A program made the translations under genes and the position numbers. A stretch of 64,000 nt of DNA from Candidatus Omnitrophota bacterium (GTDB taxonomy: Bacteria > Omnitrophota > Omnitrophia > Omnitrophales > JACROU01), in assembly GCA_029261035.1 (NCBI GenBank), contig JAJDCD010000023.1:102501-166500 (forward strand), written 5' to 3'. The notes beneath the pieces were generated by a model, which worked only from the letters and a program-made list of their open reading frames with translations, had not been told where the DNA came from and did not search any database. This document shows positions 19,854 to 29,598 of the stretch, in pieces (the stretch's first letter is position 1; every line of letters starts with the position of its first letter).

Positions 19854-20264
19854 TTAATTTGATTTTTGTAGCTCTGGATTGAGGTACCCATCAACAACTT
19901 GGAAAGCCAAAGTATCTGATTCGTACTTTCCTTCTTCTCTTTCACGTGTAGTTAAGGCCAAAAATACAGAATCTTCCGTGAAAACCTGCGCATGGGCAAT
20001 TAATGGTGGGGTATCAACAATATCACCTGGTTTAACTTGAAGAACTTTTTTTTCTTCTGGCTTATTAATATCACAGCAATGGCTTTCATAAGCACCGCTA
20101 ATTAAATAAATATACTGATAATCTTCTTTATGGTAATGATTCGCACGAACCGTTCCCTTTTTAGAAGTAATCATGGCAACATGCCCAATTTTACCTTCTA
20201 CAATGTTAAAGATATCTCCTCGATCATCAGAAAATGCTGAATTAATGTGACGGATTGTTTCCAT
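19854..20264 (-). CDS. Cupin-fold sugar epimerase/isomerase-like protein
   Basis: 136 residues forming a single beta-barrel cupin: ANHYHKEDYQY (metal or base histidines) near 61-71 and GDIVDTPPLIAH near 105-116. Length and N-terminus (SDDRGDIFNI) resemble WxcM/FdtA-type ketoisomerases and RmlC-like proteins. Placed directly after the epimerase gene (29-bp gap) with GAGGAG upstream. Likely acts on an NDP-ketosugar; isomerase versus epimerase is not decidable by eye. Confidence 0.75.
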   Translation of the reverse strand: METIRHINSAFSDDRGDIFNIVEGKIGHVAMITSKKGTVRANHYHKEDYQYIYLISGAYESHCCDINKPEEKKVLQVKPGDIVDTPPLIAHAQVFTEDSVFLALTTREREEGKYESDTLAFQVVDGYLNPELQKSN

Positions 20265-20293
20265 TTATATTCTCCTCTTTTCGTCTCTGTAGT

Positions 20294-21358
20294 TTAAGTC
20301 GTTCTGTTTTGGAACCACTCAATTGTTCTTCTCAAGCCTTCTTCAAGTGTTACCTTAGGCTCAAAATCGATTACGGATTGTAATTTCGAAATATCTGGGC
20401 ATCTTCTCTTAGGATCACTAGATGCATACACTGCATGAGGAGGATCGATGTTGCGAATCTCTACTTCATAAGGCATCGTTTTAGCAACTAATGCGGCTAA
20501 ATCCTTCACGGAAATTTCGGGTCCTGGATTACCAATATTAAAAGACTCTCCATTTCCATTAGAGAATAATAATTTGAAAATCATTTCAATAGAATCGCTA
20601 ATATAGCAAAAAGAACGTGTGTTCTCTCCGTGACCATGGATTGGAAGCGGTTCTTTTCTAAGCGCATGCTCAATAAAATTAGGAAGAACACGATAATCAT
20701 CCGGACGAATACCAGGGCCATACACATTGAAAGGCCTTACAATTTTAACCGGAACACCAAACACTTTGTGGAAAGCTACACACATCGTTTCGCCAAATCG
20801 TTTAGATTCGTCATAGCAAGAACGCGGCCCTGTAACAGAAACGTTGCCAAAATATTCCTCTGTCGTAGGAACGTGCATTGGGTCTGGATCTCCATAAACT
20901 TCACTGGAACTTGTAAACAAAAAGCTTTTTACATTCTTCTCTTTTGCCAACTCCAACATATGGCGTGTGCCCAAAGTTCCAACGTCCATCGTTTCAATTG
21001 GGAATCGGGTGTAGTACACAGGAGAAGCAATCCCTGCAGCATGAATAATATAGTCAATAGGTCGATCTATTTGGAAGGGTTCAATCACGTTGTGACGTTT
21101 AAAAATAATATGTTCATTGGATAAAACTTGTTGCTCGTAACCTGTAATAAAGTTATCGAGAAGAACAGCTGTTAGCTTATCTTCTAAAATATGTTTGTTC
21201 ATGTAATCTAAAAGAAAAACCATATAACGGCCTAAAAAACCACCTGCACCTGTAATTAAAAAGGTTTTTCCAGCAAAATCATCTTGATATTCTCTGAAGC
21301 TCTCTGCCAAAAGGGCAATATCTTCAGCAATTATGGAAGATTGTGTCGTTTCGTTCAT
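20294..21358 (-). CDS. NAD-dependent UXS-like nucleotide-sugar epimerase/decarboxylase
   Basis: 354 residues, extended SDR: ITGAGGFLGRYM (about 34-45), TSSSEVYGDPDP, GNVSVTGPRSCYDESKR (catalytic YxxxK), RPFNVYGPG, RSFCYISDSIEM and GESFNIGNPG. The SSSEVYGDP and GPRSCYDESKR combination is characteristic of UDP-glucuronate decarboxylases (UXS) and close dTDP-glucose 4,6-dehydratase relatives. First gene of the cluster that continues with cupin, SDR and C-methyltransferase; it would generate the first modified sugar. Promoter seen at 21415-21423. Confidence 0.88.
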   Translation of the reverse strand: MNETTQSSIIAEDIALLAESFREYQDDFAGKTFLITGAGGFLGRYMVFLLDYMNKHILEDKLTAVLLDNFITGYEQQVLSNEHIIFKRHNVIEPFQIDRPIDYIIHAAGIASPVYYTRFPIETMDVGTLGTRHMLELAKEKNVKSFLFTSSSEVYGDPDPMHVPTTEEYFGNVSVTGPRSCYDESKRFGETMCVAFHKVFGVPVKIVRPFNVYGPGIRPDDYRVLPNFIEHALRKEPLPIHGHGENTRSFCYISDSIEMIFKLLFSNGNGESFNIGNPGPEISVKDLAALVAKTMPYEVEIRNIDPPHAVYASSDPKRRCPDISKLQSVIDFEPKVTLEEGLRRTIEWFQNRTT

Positions 21359-21414
21359 ATAAATCTCAGTTTCCTTTGATCGTATTTGAATTTTTCACAG
21401 CAAAAAGAAGGAGA

Positions 21415-21423
21415 ATTATAGCA
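21415..21423 (-). promoter_or_regulatory. Extended -10 promoter for the sugar cluster
   Basis: The minus strand carries TGCTATAAT, a perfect extended -10. It would start transcription about 50 nt before the UXS-like gene. No good -35 is visible, as is allowed for extended -10 promoters. Confidence 0.55.
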
Positions 21424-21507
21424 TCAATCCGAAGGAAAAGCACTGTAAAACTGAGACAAAAGCTAGTTAAGTCTTTTATTTAAAACAAGTTATGTGTTAT
21501 TTAAGTC

Positions 21508-22182
21508 TTATTTCTCTTTCAGTTTATACCCAATATAAAAACCCACTAAATGGGCTACAAATACGGTTAAATAGACCTGTCCCAAAATAGCCTCCATCAT
21601 ACTGAGCGTTCGAGCCATAGGGCTAAGAGGGACAATGTCTCCATAACCCAATGTCGTTAAACTCACAAAACTAAAATAAAAAAGATTTTCTTCTATTTGA
21701 TAAACCGTATCCCCAAAATCAAAAGCACCCGTGTTAAAAAGATAAAGCAATCGATAGAGAAAGGTCCAAAGAACACCTATTAATATATAAACTGAAATTC
21801 CCCCCATCACCGTATCTGCAGAGATTCTTTTTTCTAACAGCATCTTGTAAATAAGGAAGAGTATAGAAAATCCGATTAAAAAAGCGTATGAAATATAAAC
21901 AAAAAGTGCGAAAGGTTTCTCCAAAGAAACGGACTCTTGCCCCCAATTCAACCACTGAAGAGCAAAAGCAACACTCGCAATTCCTAATAAGAATAAAAAC
22001 AAAGTTTTTTTGAGATGCATAATCCGAAGTGTAAAGACAATGAGCAACAAAAATAAAAAAGTAAATACAGGACAATCTTCCGAAAAGAGATGAATTAAAG
22101 GCGCAAACAAAAAAAGTGCCACCAAAGCCAAAAGCAAATGAGTATATCGATTAGAAATAATATGCTCTAAAACAACCTTCAA
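21508..22182 (-). CDS. Two-pore-helix K+ channel-like membrane protein
   Basis: 224 residues with five or six predicted membrane helices and the potassium selectivity filter TTLGYGDIVPLS near 177-188, followed by a last helix (LGQVYLTVFVAHLVGFYIG). It fits the Ion_trans_2 family of bacterial ion channels in the inner membrane. No cytoplasmic RCK/TrkA domain is attached, so gating is unknown. Divergent from the TolC-like gene. Confidence 0.85.
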   Translation of the reverse strand: MKVVLEHIISNRYTHLLLALVALFLFAPLIHLFSEDCPVFTFLFLLLIVFTLRIMHLKKTLFLFLLGIASVAFALQWLNWGQESVSLEKPFALFVYISYAFLIGFSILFLIYKMLLEKRISADTVMGGISVYILIGVLWTFLYRLLYLFNTGAFDFGDTVYQIEENLFYFSFVSLTTLGYGDIVPLSPMARTLSMMEAILGQVYLTVFVAHLVGFYIGYKLKEK

Positions 22183-22280
22183 ATGAGCCTCTTTATATTT
22201 TAAGGTCTAAACCTTCTTTTTAAAATTGACGATGATATTAATTACTTATCTCACTCTATAAACAGGAGTTGTTGTCTCTT

Positions 22281-24623
22281 ATGTTTAATTATCAGCATTT
22301 AAGATATTTTCTTTACTTTATATTGTGTTTTAGCCTCGGCTTTACCTTAAACTCTTCTGCTCAGGCTCAAACAGAACTTCCCAAAAAGAATATTATCATT
22401 CTTATAGATGGACAGGACTCCTTTACAAAAAGCTTGCTCCCGGAAATAAAAAAAGAACTCTTTCTTGTCTCTAAAGGTAAATACGCTCTCTCTGATATCC
22501 AAATTTTGAATGGGGGTTGGGAAAAAGCACAAATTGAGCAAAATACATTACGCACACTTCAAAGAACAGATGTGGACCTCATTATCTCTCGTGGAATTTT
22601 TAGCGCTCAGACACTTCTTGAAGATCAAAGAAATATCCCTGTTATTTTGTCAAATATTTTTGACCCCAAACTTTTAAATTTGGAAACAAGGGCAAACAAA
22701 TCAACAACACCTAATCTAACTTATGTTGAAAAACAGATAACCATTGCAGATGACTTAAACCTTTTTCACAAAATCGTAAACTTCAAAAAAGTTCATATAC
22801 TTGTTGACCCCCTCTATCTTTCGTTTGCAAAAAAATTAGTTAAATCCATTTCCAAAAATACTTCTAAGATTAAAGTCATTCCCTATCAAACTAATGTTGA
22901 AGAAACTTTAAACTTCTTAAAAAAAGATAACTGCCAAGCCGTTTATTTAACGCCTTCTGTTTTATTAAGTAAAAATGAGTACAAATCCCAGATCGATGCC
23001 CTTAATCAAGCCTCCATCCCAAGTTTCTCCATGAATGGGGTAATAGATGTTGAACAAGGAGTATTAGCAGGACAAACACCTCAATTTATTCAAAAACTTG
23101 CTCGAAGAGTTGCCTTAAATGCAGACCAAATATTACAAGGAACAAACACTTCGGATATTTCTGTTCGGTTCAATTGGACATCAAAGTTGGTTATCAATCG
23201 TCAAACAGCAAGTGCATTAAACCTTTCAATTCCCTTTGATTTACTTTTAGATGCAGACGTTTTGTATGATGACAAAGGGACAGGAGACAAGCTTTCCATA
23301 TACCGAGCTGTCGAAGAAGCGACTCAAAACAATTTAAGCTTTCGCATTATTGATGAACAAATCAAACAGTCTCGTTACGACCATCTAACTAATTGGAGCT
23401 CTTACCTCCCTCAATTGGACTTTAATTTAGACTACGAAGTGAATGATTCCGAAACAGCAAAAAATAATCCTATAGCAAACAAAGAATTTTTTCAGTACGC
23501 TTTCACCTTAAGCCAAGTTATTTTTTCTGATCCTCTCATTCGAAATATCAGAAATTCTAAAAAACAAGTGCGTGTTCGGAAATTAGAGAAAGACTCTCAA
23601 GGTCTGGACATTACGGACCAAACTTCAAAAACATACCTCAACTACTTAAGATCAAAAGCATTACTTAAGGTTGAAGAAGAAGATTTAAGATCGATCGAAC
23701 ACCATTTGCAAATGGCAAAAAAGAGAGTCGATGTAGGCTCTGGCGGCCCTGATGAAGTTTTAAGATGGAATTCAGAAATGGCGGAAACAAAATCGAATGT
23801 ACTGAGAAGAAAAGCCAATGTGTTTCAGACAAAAATCGCCCTCAATCAATTAATGAATCGTCCTCAAGAGCTTGCTTTTGATGAAGAAGATGTCGGGCTA
23901 GAAACGGTCGATTATTATCTTGGCAGTCAATACATGAGAGACATCATCACCAATCTTAAAAAAGCACTTACCTTTGTAAACATTATGATCACAGAAGGAT
24001 TTGAAAACTCTCCGGAGCTAGAAGCTTTAAGTATTGGTATCGAACAACAAACTCTCACAAGAAATACTTCTTTGCGTCGCTTTGCTCTTCCAGAAGCTTC
24101 TCTATTTGGAGAGCTAAGCCATAAGATTCACAAGAAAAATCTAAGCTTAGCAACCGCTCCAACAAATGACAGCGACGACTGGTCGCTCCTTTTAAATGTA
24201 AATTATCCTGTTTTTGAAGGCGGAAACAAAATCTTCGATTCTTTAAAACAAAATTCTGAAGTGCACCGTTTGATTTATCAAAAAGAATTAAAAATGCAAC
24301 AAATTGAATTAAGCATTCGAACCGCTGCTTACGAAATGTATCACTCTCTTCCCTCAATTGAACTTCTCAAAGAATCTTTAAGAAACGCCTCAGAAAATTT
24401 AAGCTTAATGGAAAAAAAATACACAAATGGTACTGCAAATATCACAGACTTAATTGACGCACAAAATGAAAAGTTTCGTCGTGAAGGACAAGCAGTAATT
24501 GCTATTTATGATTTTCTAGAAGATCTTTATAGTTTCGATCGAGGTATTTCTCAATATTATTCTTTATCCCCCCTCGGAATAAGAGAGAATTTTTATAACC
24601 GCATTAAAAATCTTATGGGCTAA
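22281..24623 (+). CDS. TolC-like outer-membrane protein with fused ABC-type substrate-binding domain
   Basis: 780 residues from the ATG at 22281; CAGGAG lies 12 nt upstream. Nearer TTG codons are possible starts but crowd the ribosome site. A signal peptide (to about residue 29, SSAQAQ) is followed by about 310 residues resembling the ABC_sub_bind family (IIILIDGQDSFTKSLLPEIK, DVDLIISRG, NIPVILSNIFDP, AVYLTPSVLL, GVLAGQTPQ). The remaining part (about 360-780) is an outer-membrane efflux domain with paired long helices and the usual YTNGTANITDLIDAQ motif near the end. TolC relatives alone are about 450 residues, so this is a fusion. It converges on the RND pump gene, overlapping by 11 bp, and probably supplies the outer-membrane channel for that pump. 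Confidence 0.85.
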   Translation: MFNYQHLRYFLYFILCFSLGFTLNSSAQAQTELPKKNIIILIDGQDSFTKSLLPEIKKELFLVSKGKYALSDIQILNGGWEKAQIEQNTLRTLQRTDVDLIISRGIFSAQTLLEDQRNIPVILSNIFDPKLLNLETRANKSTTPNLTYVEKQITIADDLNLFHKIVNFKKVHILVDPLYLSFAKKLVKSISKNTSKIKVIPYQTNVEETLNFLKKDNCQAVYLTPSVLLSKNEYKSQIDALNQASIPSFSMNGVIDVEQGVLAGQTPQFIQKLARRVALNADQILQGTNTSDISVRFNWTSKLVINRQTASALNLSIPFDLLLDADVLYDDKGTGDKLSIYRAVEEATQNNLSFRIIDEQIKQSRYDHLTNWSSYLPQLDFNLDYEVNDSETAKNNPIANKEFFQYAFTLSQVIFSDPLIRNIRNSKKQVRVRKLEKDSQGLDITDQTSKTYLNYLRSKALLKVEEEDLRSIEHHLQMAKKRVDVGSGGPDEVLRWNSEMAETKSNVLRRKANVFQTKIALNQLMNRPQELAFDEEDVGLETVDYYLGSQYMRDIITNLKKALTFVNIMITEGFENSPELEALSIGIEQQTLTRNTSLRRFALPEASLFGELSHKIHKKNLSLATAPTNDSDDWSLLLNVNYPVFEGGNKIFDSLKQNSEVHRLIYQKELKMQQIELSIRTAAYEMYHSLPSIELLKESLRNASENLSLMEKKYTNGTANITDLIDAQNEKFRREGQAVIAIYDFLEDLYSFDRGISQYYSLSPLGIRENFYNRIKNLMG

Positions 24624-27600
24624 CCTTTGTTTCTTCATATTTTATCTTAAAAAATAAAGTATAAAGCACTGGCACAAAAACCAAAGTTAAAATAGTCGCA
24701 AAACCCAATCCAAACATAATAGTTACCGCCATTGAAACAAAAAAAGGATCCTTCAACAAAGGGATCATTCCCAAAATGGTGGTTGCCGCTGCCATCAACA
24801 CGGGATTTAAACGACTGACACCCGAATCAATAACCGCATTTAAAGGCTGTTTTCCTTCTTTGATATCCATATTGATTTGATCAATGAGCACAATAGCATT
24901 CTTAATTAACATTCCTGACAAACTAAGCAACCCTAATAACGCCATAAATCCAAAAGGCTGTTTAAATAAAAGAAGACCCGCCGTAACACCAATGATAGCT
25001 AATGGGACACAAAGCCAAATAATCAAGGGTTGTCGAATTGCATTAAATAAACAGATAACGATTAAAACCATTATCCCTCCAAAAATTGGAAGGTTCGCAG
25101 CTAATGCAGCGCCGGCCTTAGAAGAGTCCTCTGCTTCCCCGTCCCATCCTAACGAATATCCTGGAAGCCCTTTCAATGGCATTTGGTCCTTGTAGATAAT
25201 AGGCAGCGTAGTGCTTTCTAACTTTACGCCTGATTTCAGGGGCTGTCCCAAAACTTTTTCAACATCGACTCCAAGAGCTTCTTCTATTTTAGGCTTTACG
25301 CGAGCGAGTAATTCTGAAGGCAACCCATAACTTGGATCTGCATGAATGCGAATCATAGGGGTCCTTGCCCGTCTCCAAATATTAGCGTCTTCATATCCCA
25401 CTTTAAAATCAGAGACAACCTGACGAATAGGAATCATAGTTTGTGCGGTTGGAGACCAAATATCTAAATCATTTAAATTATCAACATTCTTTCTTTCTGC
25501 ATCGGGTGCTCTAGCGACAATATCGAGCAAATCATCATTTTCTCGATAAACTCCTGTTTTATACCCTTCGAAAGAAGACTTAATTTTTTTAGCCACGTCA
25601 GGCCTTTGTATGCCCGCACGACTGGCTGGTGCTTCTGAAATTTGAGGCTCTATCACTTTAACTTTCTGACGCCACTCATCTCGAACTCCTTGAGCTCCTC
25701 CATCCTCATAAAAAACATTTTTTGCTTTTTCAGATAACACCCTTAAATGCTCATGGTTTGGCCCCATAATTCGCAACTGAATTTTACCTCCATCTCCTGG
25801 CCCCAATGCAAATTTTTTAACATTCAGTACCGCTTCCGGTAATATTTTTTTGAGATCCTCATTTACTTGAGGAAGTATCAAATCGATTCTTTTATAATCA
25901 TCCATTGTCACAATAATTTGCCCAAAACTCGAATAAGGGTTTTCGGGCGTGTATGTCAGTAAGAAGCGAAGCTGGCTACCCCCAACAGTTGTTGTAACAT
26001 GCTCCACACCCTCTTGTTTTAAAAAATAGTTTTCTGCTTTTTTTAAATTCTCAGTTGTGTTTTTAATATGCATTCCCTCTGGAAACCAAAAATCAACATA
26101 AAATTGATTTCTAGATGAGTTGGGAAAAAAACTTTGGTCCACATGCCCAAAACCCATTAACGATATAACAAACAAACCAACAACAACTCCCACTGTAAGC
26201 ATTCTAAATTTAAGACATAAACAAAGAAATTTTTTATAGATCTTAAACATCGCGCCGGCATAAGGGTCTTTGACTACAGCGCCCTCTTCCACTTTTTTTG
26301 TTTTTAAAAACATTTTGCAAAAAAGAGGAGTTATTGTGACTGCGGTAACCCAACTCAACATCAATGAAATTAAAATGACTTGAAACAAAGTTCGACAATA
26401 TTCTCCTGTCGAATCCTGAGAGGTCCCTATTGCAGCAAAAGCCGTGACAGCCACGACCGTAGCACCCAAAAGCGGCACCGCCGTTTGCCCAACAACTTCC
26501 TTGGCAGCTTGAAGAGCCTTCATTCCCTGCTCCATCTTCACCCTCATCCCATCGGTAACCACAATCGCATTATCAACCAACATCCCCAACGCAATAATTA
26601 AAGCACCTAAGGAAATCCGTTCTAAAGTAACATTCCACGCATTCATAAAAATAAACGTGCCGCAAATTGTAAGAAATAGAACAGCTCCTATAATCAACCC
26701 ACTTCTAAGGCCCATAAAAAATAAAAGCACCACAACAACAATAAGAACCGCCTGTCCTAAATTAACCAAAAAACCATTGATGGATTGAGTTACAGATTCG
26801 GACTGAAGAGAAATAATGCCCAAGTTCATCCCAACAGGAATTTGAGCCTCCATTTCTTTGAACTTTTTTTTCAAAGACTCTCCCATCGTAACCACATTTC
26901 CACCTAAGACAGAAGAAATTCCAAGCCCCACTGCAGGCTTTCCATCAAAGCGCATAATGGTATCGGGAGGGTCTTTATACCCTCTTTTAACATCGGCTAC
27001 ATCTTTTAAATAAATCAAACGATCCGTACTAGATCGGCCAATCAACAGGTCTCCAAATTGTTTTTCTGATGTAAATTCACCTGAAGGTTGGATTGGAATA
27101 AACTCTTCTCCTAAGTGAATTGATCCCGAATTTTCAACTAGGTTTTTTGCTTCCAACGCAGAATAAATTTTTTCTTGGGTGATTCCTAATTCCGACATTT
27201 TTTGTCGAGACATTTCCACATAAATAACTTCTGGAATATCTCCATAAAAAACAATTTTTTTCACATCCGTTGCTTGTAATAATTCTAATCGTAAAAACTT
27301 AGCAAAGTCTCTTAGTTCTTTATAAGAATACCCCTCCCCCGTAATTGCCAGAAAAACTCCGTACACATCCCCAAAGTCATCATTAACCATAGAAGGGCCT
27401 GCGCCTGGTGGCAAAAACCGTTGGTAGTCATTCACCTTCCGGCGGAGCTCGTCCCAAACCTGGGGAAGAGTTTGTTTGTCATATTTATCTTTGATGGTAA
27501 CTTTAACGATAGATGAATTTCGGGAGGATCTGGATTCTACTTTTTCTAGTTGGCCAAGTTCTTGTACGGCACGCTCGATAACATCCGTAACTTCTTCTTC

Positions 27601-27777
27601 GACTTCTTTAGCACTTGCCCCCACATAAGGGGTCATCACGACAGCATCTTTAATAGTAAACTCAGGATCTTCAAGGCGACTTAATTGATCAAAAGCAGAC
27701 ATTCCTACAAAAAGCATTACTAACGTCAGCGTTAGTGTAATGACACTCTTTTTGATCGAAAGTTCTGCAATATTCAT
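24613..27777 (-). CDS. RND efflux transporter (AcrB/HAE1-type)
   Basis: 1054 residues, the normal length for hydrophobe/amphiphile RND pumps, with the twelve-helix layout and two large periplasmic loops. It begins MNIAELSIKKSVITLTL and has LVDNAIVVTDGM in helix 4 where AcrB has LVDDAIVV, so one of the two proton-relay aspartates is Asn, as in several subfamilies. The second half repeats the pattern (GMLIKNAIVLIDQI). Six bp after the adaptor gene; forms with it and the convergent TolC protein a tripartite efflux system. Substrate unknown. Confidence 0.94.
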   Translation of the reverse strand: MNIAELSIKKSVITLTLTLVMLFVGMSAFDQLSRLEDPEFTIKDAVVMTPYVGASAKEVEEEVTDVIERAVQELGQLEKVESRSSRNSSIVKVTIKDKYDKQTLPQVWDELRRKVNDYQRFLPPGAGPSMVNDDFGDVYGVFLAITGEGYSYKELRDFAKFLRLELLQATDVKKIVFYGDIPEVIYVEMSRQKMSELGITQEKIYSALEAKNLVENSGSIHLGEEFIPIQPSGEFTSEKQFGDLLIGRSSTDRLIYLKDVADVKRGYKDPPDTIMRFDGKPAVGLGISSVLGGNVVTMGESLKKKFKEMEAQIPVGMNLGIISLQSESVTQSINGFLVNLGQAVLIVVVVLLFFMGLRSGLIIGAVLFLTICGTFIFMNAWNVTLERISLGALIIALGMLVDNAIVVTDGMRVKMEQGMKALQAAKEVVGQTAVPLLGATVVAVTAFAAIGTSQDSTGEYCRTLFQVILISLMLSWVTAVTITPLFCKMFLKTKKVEEGAVVKDPYAGAMFKIYKKFLCLCLKFRMLTVGVVVGLFVISLMGFGHVDQSFFPNSSRNQFYVDFWFPEGMHIKNTTENLKKAENYFLKQEGVEHVTTTVGGSQLRFLLTYTPENPYSSFGQIIVTMDDYKRIDLILPQVNEDLKKILPEAVLNVKKFALGPGDGGKIQLRIMGPNHEHLRVLSEKAKNVFYEDGGAQGVRDEWRQKVKVIEPQISEAPASRAGIQRPDVAKKIKSSFEGYKTGVYRENDDLLDIVARAPDAERKNVDNLNDLDIWSPTAQTMIPIRQVVSDFKVGYEDANIWRRARTPMIRIHADPSYGLPSELLARVKPKIEEALGVDVEKVLGQPLKSGVKLESTTLPIIYKDQMPLKGLPGYSLGWDGEAEDSSKAGAALAANLPIFGGIMVLIVICLFNAIRQPLIIWLCVPLAIIGVTAGLLLFKQPFGFMALLGLLSLSGMLIKNAIVLIDQINMDIKEGKQPLNAVIDSGVSRLNPVLMAAATTILGMIPLLKDPFFVSMAVTIMFGLGFATILTLVFVPVLYTLFFKIKYEETKVSP

Positions 27778-27783
27778 TTAGCC

Positions 27784-28881
27784 TCATTTCGTCGTTTCTT
27801 TTCCGATACGTCCGGAAAGAGGTCTAACTTTCATGTCTTCACGAATACGATTAACACCTGCAACAATAACTATCTCGCCCACACTTAAACCTTGAGTAAC
27901 CTGTATATCTTCGGTCCCTGTTATTTCTCCAAGCGTCACTTTTCTGATCGTTGCCGTTTCTGTTTCTGGATTTAAAATCCAAACTTGGCTGGCTCCTGTA
28001 GCATCGGCAAAAACAGCAGAGGATGGAATAACAAACATAGAATTTTCTGTCTCTGCTACGGATTGAGCTCTAACAGAAACAGAGGCTGTCATTCCAGGCA
28101 ACAGAGTAACTCCCTCAGGAGGATTCATTTTTAGTTTTATTCTAAATGTTTGCGTTTCACTATCTGCTTCTGTTTCCCACTCTTTAATTTCTAAATCAAA
28201 TTTTTGATTGGGGATGGAATTAAATTCCGCTTGCGCGATATAGTTTTTATCCTTTGATTTATCAATAATATCTTTTTCGGGAACATCAATAACCAACTCT
28301 AACACTGTGATGTTTTGTAAACGAACAATAGGTTCCTTGGCTTGGACATTCTGAAAATTCTCAACAAACTGTTTCGAGATAACTCCAGCAAATGGGGCTT
28401 TTAAATAGGTGTCTTCCAAAGCTTTCTCAGACACTTTCATTTCTGCGAGTTGAAACTTGTAATCTCTTTCCTTAACTTGAAAATCTGCTAAAGCGACAAC
28501 ATCTTCTTCATACAATTTTCTATAACGCTCTAATTCTGCTTCTGCCTGAGACACCTTTGCTTTCTGAGCATTTAAATTTTGTTCGAAGTTGGCAGGATCC
28601 AAACGAGCAATTAATTCCCCTTCAGATACCTCTTGTCCTCGAGTCGTCTGGAAATCAATGATTTTTCCTGTCTGCTCAAAGGAAAGATCTGCTGTCTCCA
28701 TCGCTTCTACTTTGGCGGGGTAAGAAAGAGAAGAGCCTTGCTTAAGAAGCTCCACTGTAATTGTCTTTACAGGACGCGAGACTTGCTCCTTAACGGGTTC
28801 TTCCTTTTTCTGGCAAGAACCCATTAAGGGTAAAAAAATTAAACAGCTCAATAAACAAAAAAATAATCTTTGCTTCGTCAT
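27784..28881 (-). CDS. RND periplasmic adaptor (membrane fusion protein), lipoprotein
   Basis: 365 residues. A lipoprotein signal with lipobox LMGSC (Cys about 23) is followed by the first lipoyl half (SYPAKVEAMETADLSFE), a coiled-coil hairpin (about 95-145), the second lipoyl half (YLKAPFAGVIS) and a beta-barrel part (LPGMTASVSV). Typical HlyD/AcrA family. It follows the DUF4136 lipoprotein by 15 bp and precedes the pump by 6 bp, so the three are one operon. Confidence 0.93.
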   Translation of the reverse strand: MTKQRLFFCLLSCLIFLPLMGSCQKKEEPVKEQVSRPVKTITVELLKQGSSLSYPAKVEAMETADLSFEQTGKIIDFQTTRGQEVSEGELIARLDPANFEQNLNAQKAKVSQAEAELERYRKLYEEDVVALADFQVKERDYKFQLAEMKVSEKALEDTYLKAPFAGVISKQFVENFQNVQAKEPIVRLQNITVLELVIDVPEKDIIDKSKDKNYIAQAEFNSIPNQKFDLEIKEWETEADSETQTFRIKLKMNPPEGVTLLPGMTASVSVRAQSVAETENSMFVIPSSAVFADATGASQVWILNPETETATIRKVTLGEITGTEDIQVTQGLSVGEIVIVAGVNRIREDMKVRPLSGRIGKETTK

Positions 28882-28896
28882 ACAAACATCCTTGCT

Positions 28897-29505
28897 TTAA
28901 CTACTCGCAACTTGTCCTGGAGGAAAACTAGCAAGTATCTGTGTGGCCGCCGAGTGAATGAGCTCATCTTTTTCTTCCGGAGTCATATTGTCATCAATCA
29001 CTTTGACTAACGTTCCTCTCCAAACCAAGTCTTTGGTTGCTTTATCATAAAAATCTAAGATTAAGGTTCCCTCATTGTAATAAGAAACCAAAGCGGTGTC
29101 ATTCATCATAGAACGATCCATTCGCACATTACCGAGTCGATCGACACTGATGTTGCTAGGATAATACATAGGCCCCATTCCATAACCTAACTGCTGAATG
29201 GATTGCTTTTCTTTAAGGCTGGTGTGATAAGCAATAATAAGATCTGCCTGATCTACGCTAACCTCGGAAAAACCTTTCGTATTAATGGTCCCGTTAACAG
29301 CACTTTTTAATCTCTTCTCAAAAATAGAATTTCTAGGTTTTTCTAAATGCTGTTCCTGAATTTCGGCTGGAAGCCAAGCATAATTCGTATTAGACATAAA
29401 TGCATAATCACGATCATAATCCTGACTAACTTGTGCCGTAGAACAGCTTAAAATGGTAAAAGAAACAGAAACGAGCACTCCTAAAATCCACATGGGATAC
29501 TTCAT
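28897..29505 (-). CDS. DUF4136 lipoprotein
   Basis: 202 residues with a lipobox ILSCS (Cys about 21). The body matches the DUF4136 pattern: an aromatic YAWLP after a short N-terminal strand, a KGF.EV..DQADLIIAYH segment, and late LILDFYDKATKDLVWRGT. Function of the family is unknown; many members are outer-membrane lipoproteins next to efflux genes, as here. GGAGG lies ahead of the start and a good promoter is at 29557-29586, so this is the first gene of the efflux operon. Confidence 0.85.
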   Translation of the reverse strand: MKYPMWILGVLVSVSFTILSCSTAQVSQDYDRDYAFMSNTNYAWLPAEIQEQHLEKPRNSIFEKRLKSAVNGTINTKGFSEVSVDQADLIIAYHTSLKEKQSIQQLGYGMGPMYYPSNISVDRLGNVRMDRSMMNDTALVSYYNEGTLILDFYDKATKDLVWRGTLVKVIDDNMTPEEKDELIHSAATQILASFPPGQVASS

Positions 29506-29556
29506 AGTTCACCTCCAAATTATAAGGCAAATACCTATTACTTGCCTGTAACTATA

Positions 29557-29586
29557 AGTATAACCTTACTTTAGGAATAATGCCAA
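29557..29586 (-). promoter_or_regulatory. Promoter of the DUF4136-adaptor-RND operon
   Basis: The minus strand has TTGGCA, an 18-bp spacer and TATACT. It would start about 45 nt before the DUF4136 start. A GGCAA...TTGCC inverted pair (about 29526-29546) follows the -10 and could be an operator or leader hairpin. Confidence 0.55.
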
Positions 29587-29598
29587 AAGAGGGGGTAA

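Noticed and set aside
21734-22075. Alternative minus-strand frame of 113 codons in the channel gene
   Set aside because: Shadow of the channel gene, which has the selectivity filter and helices.
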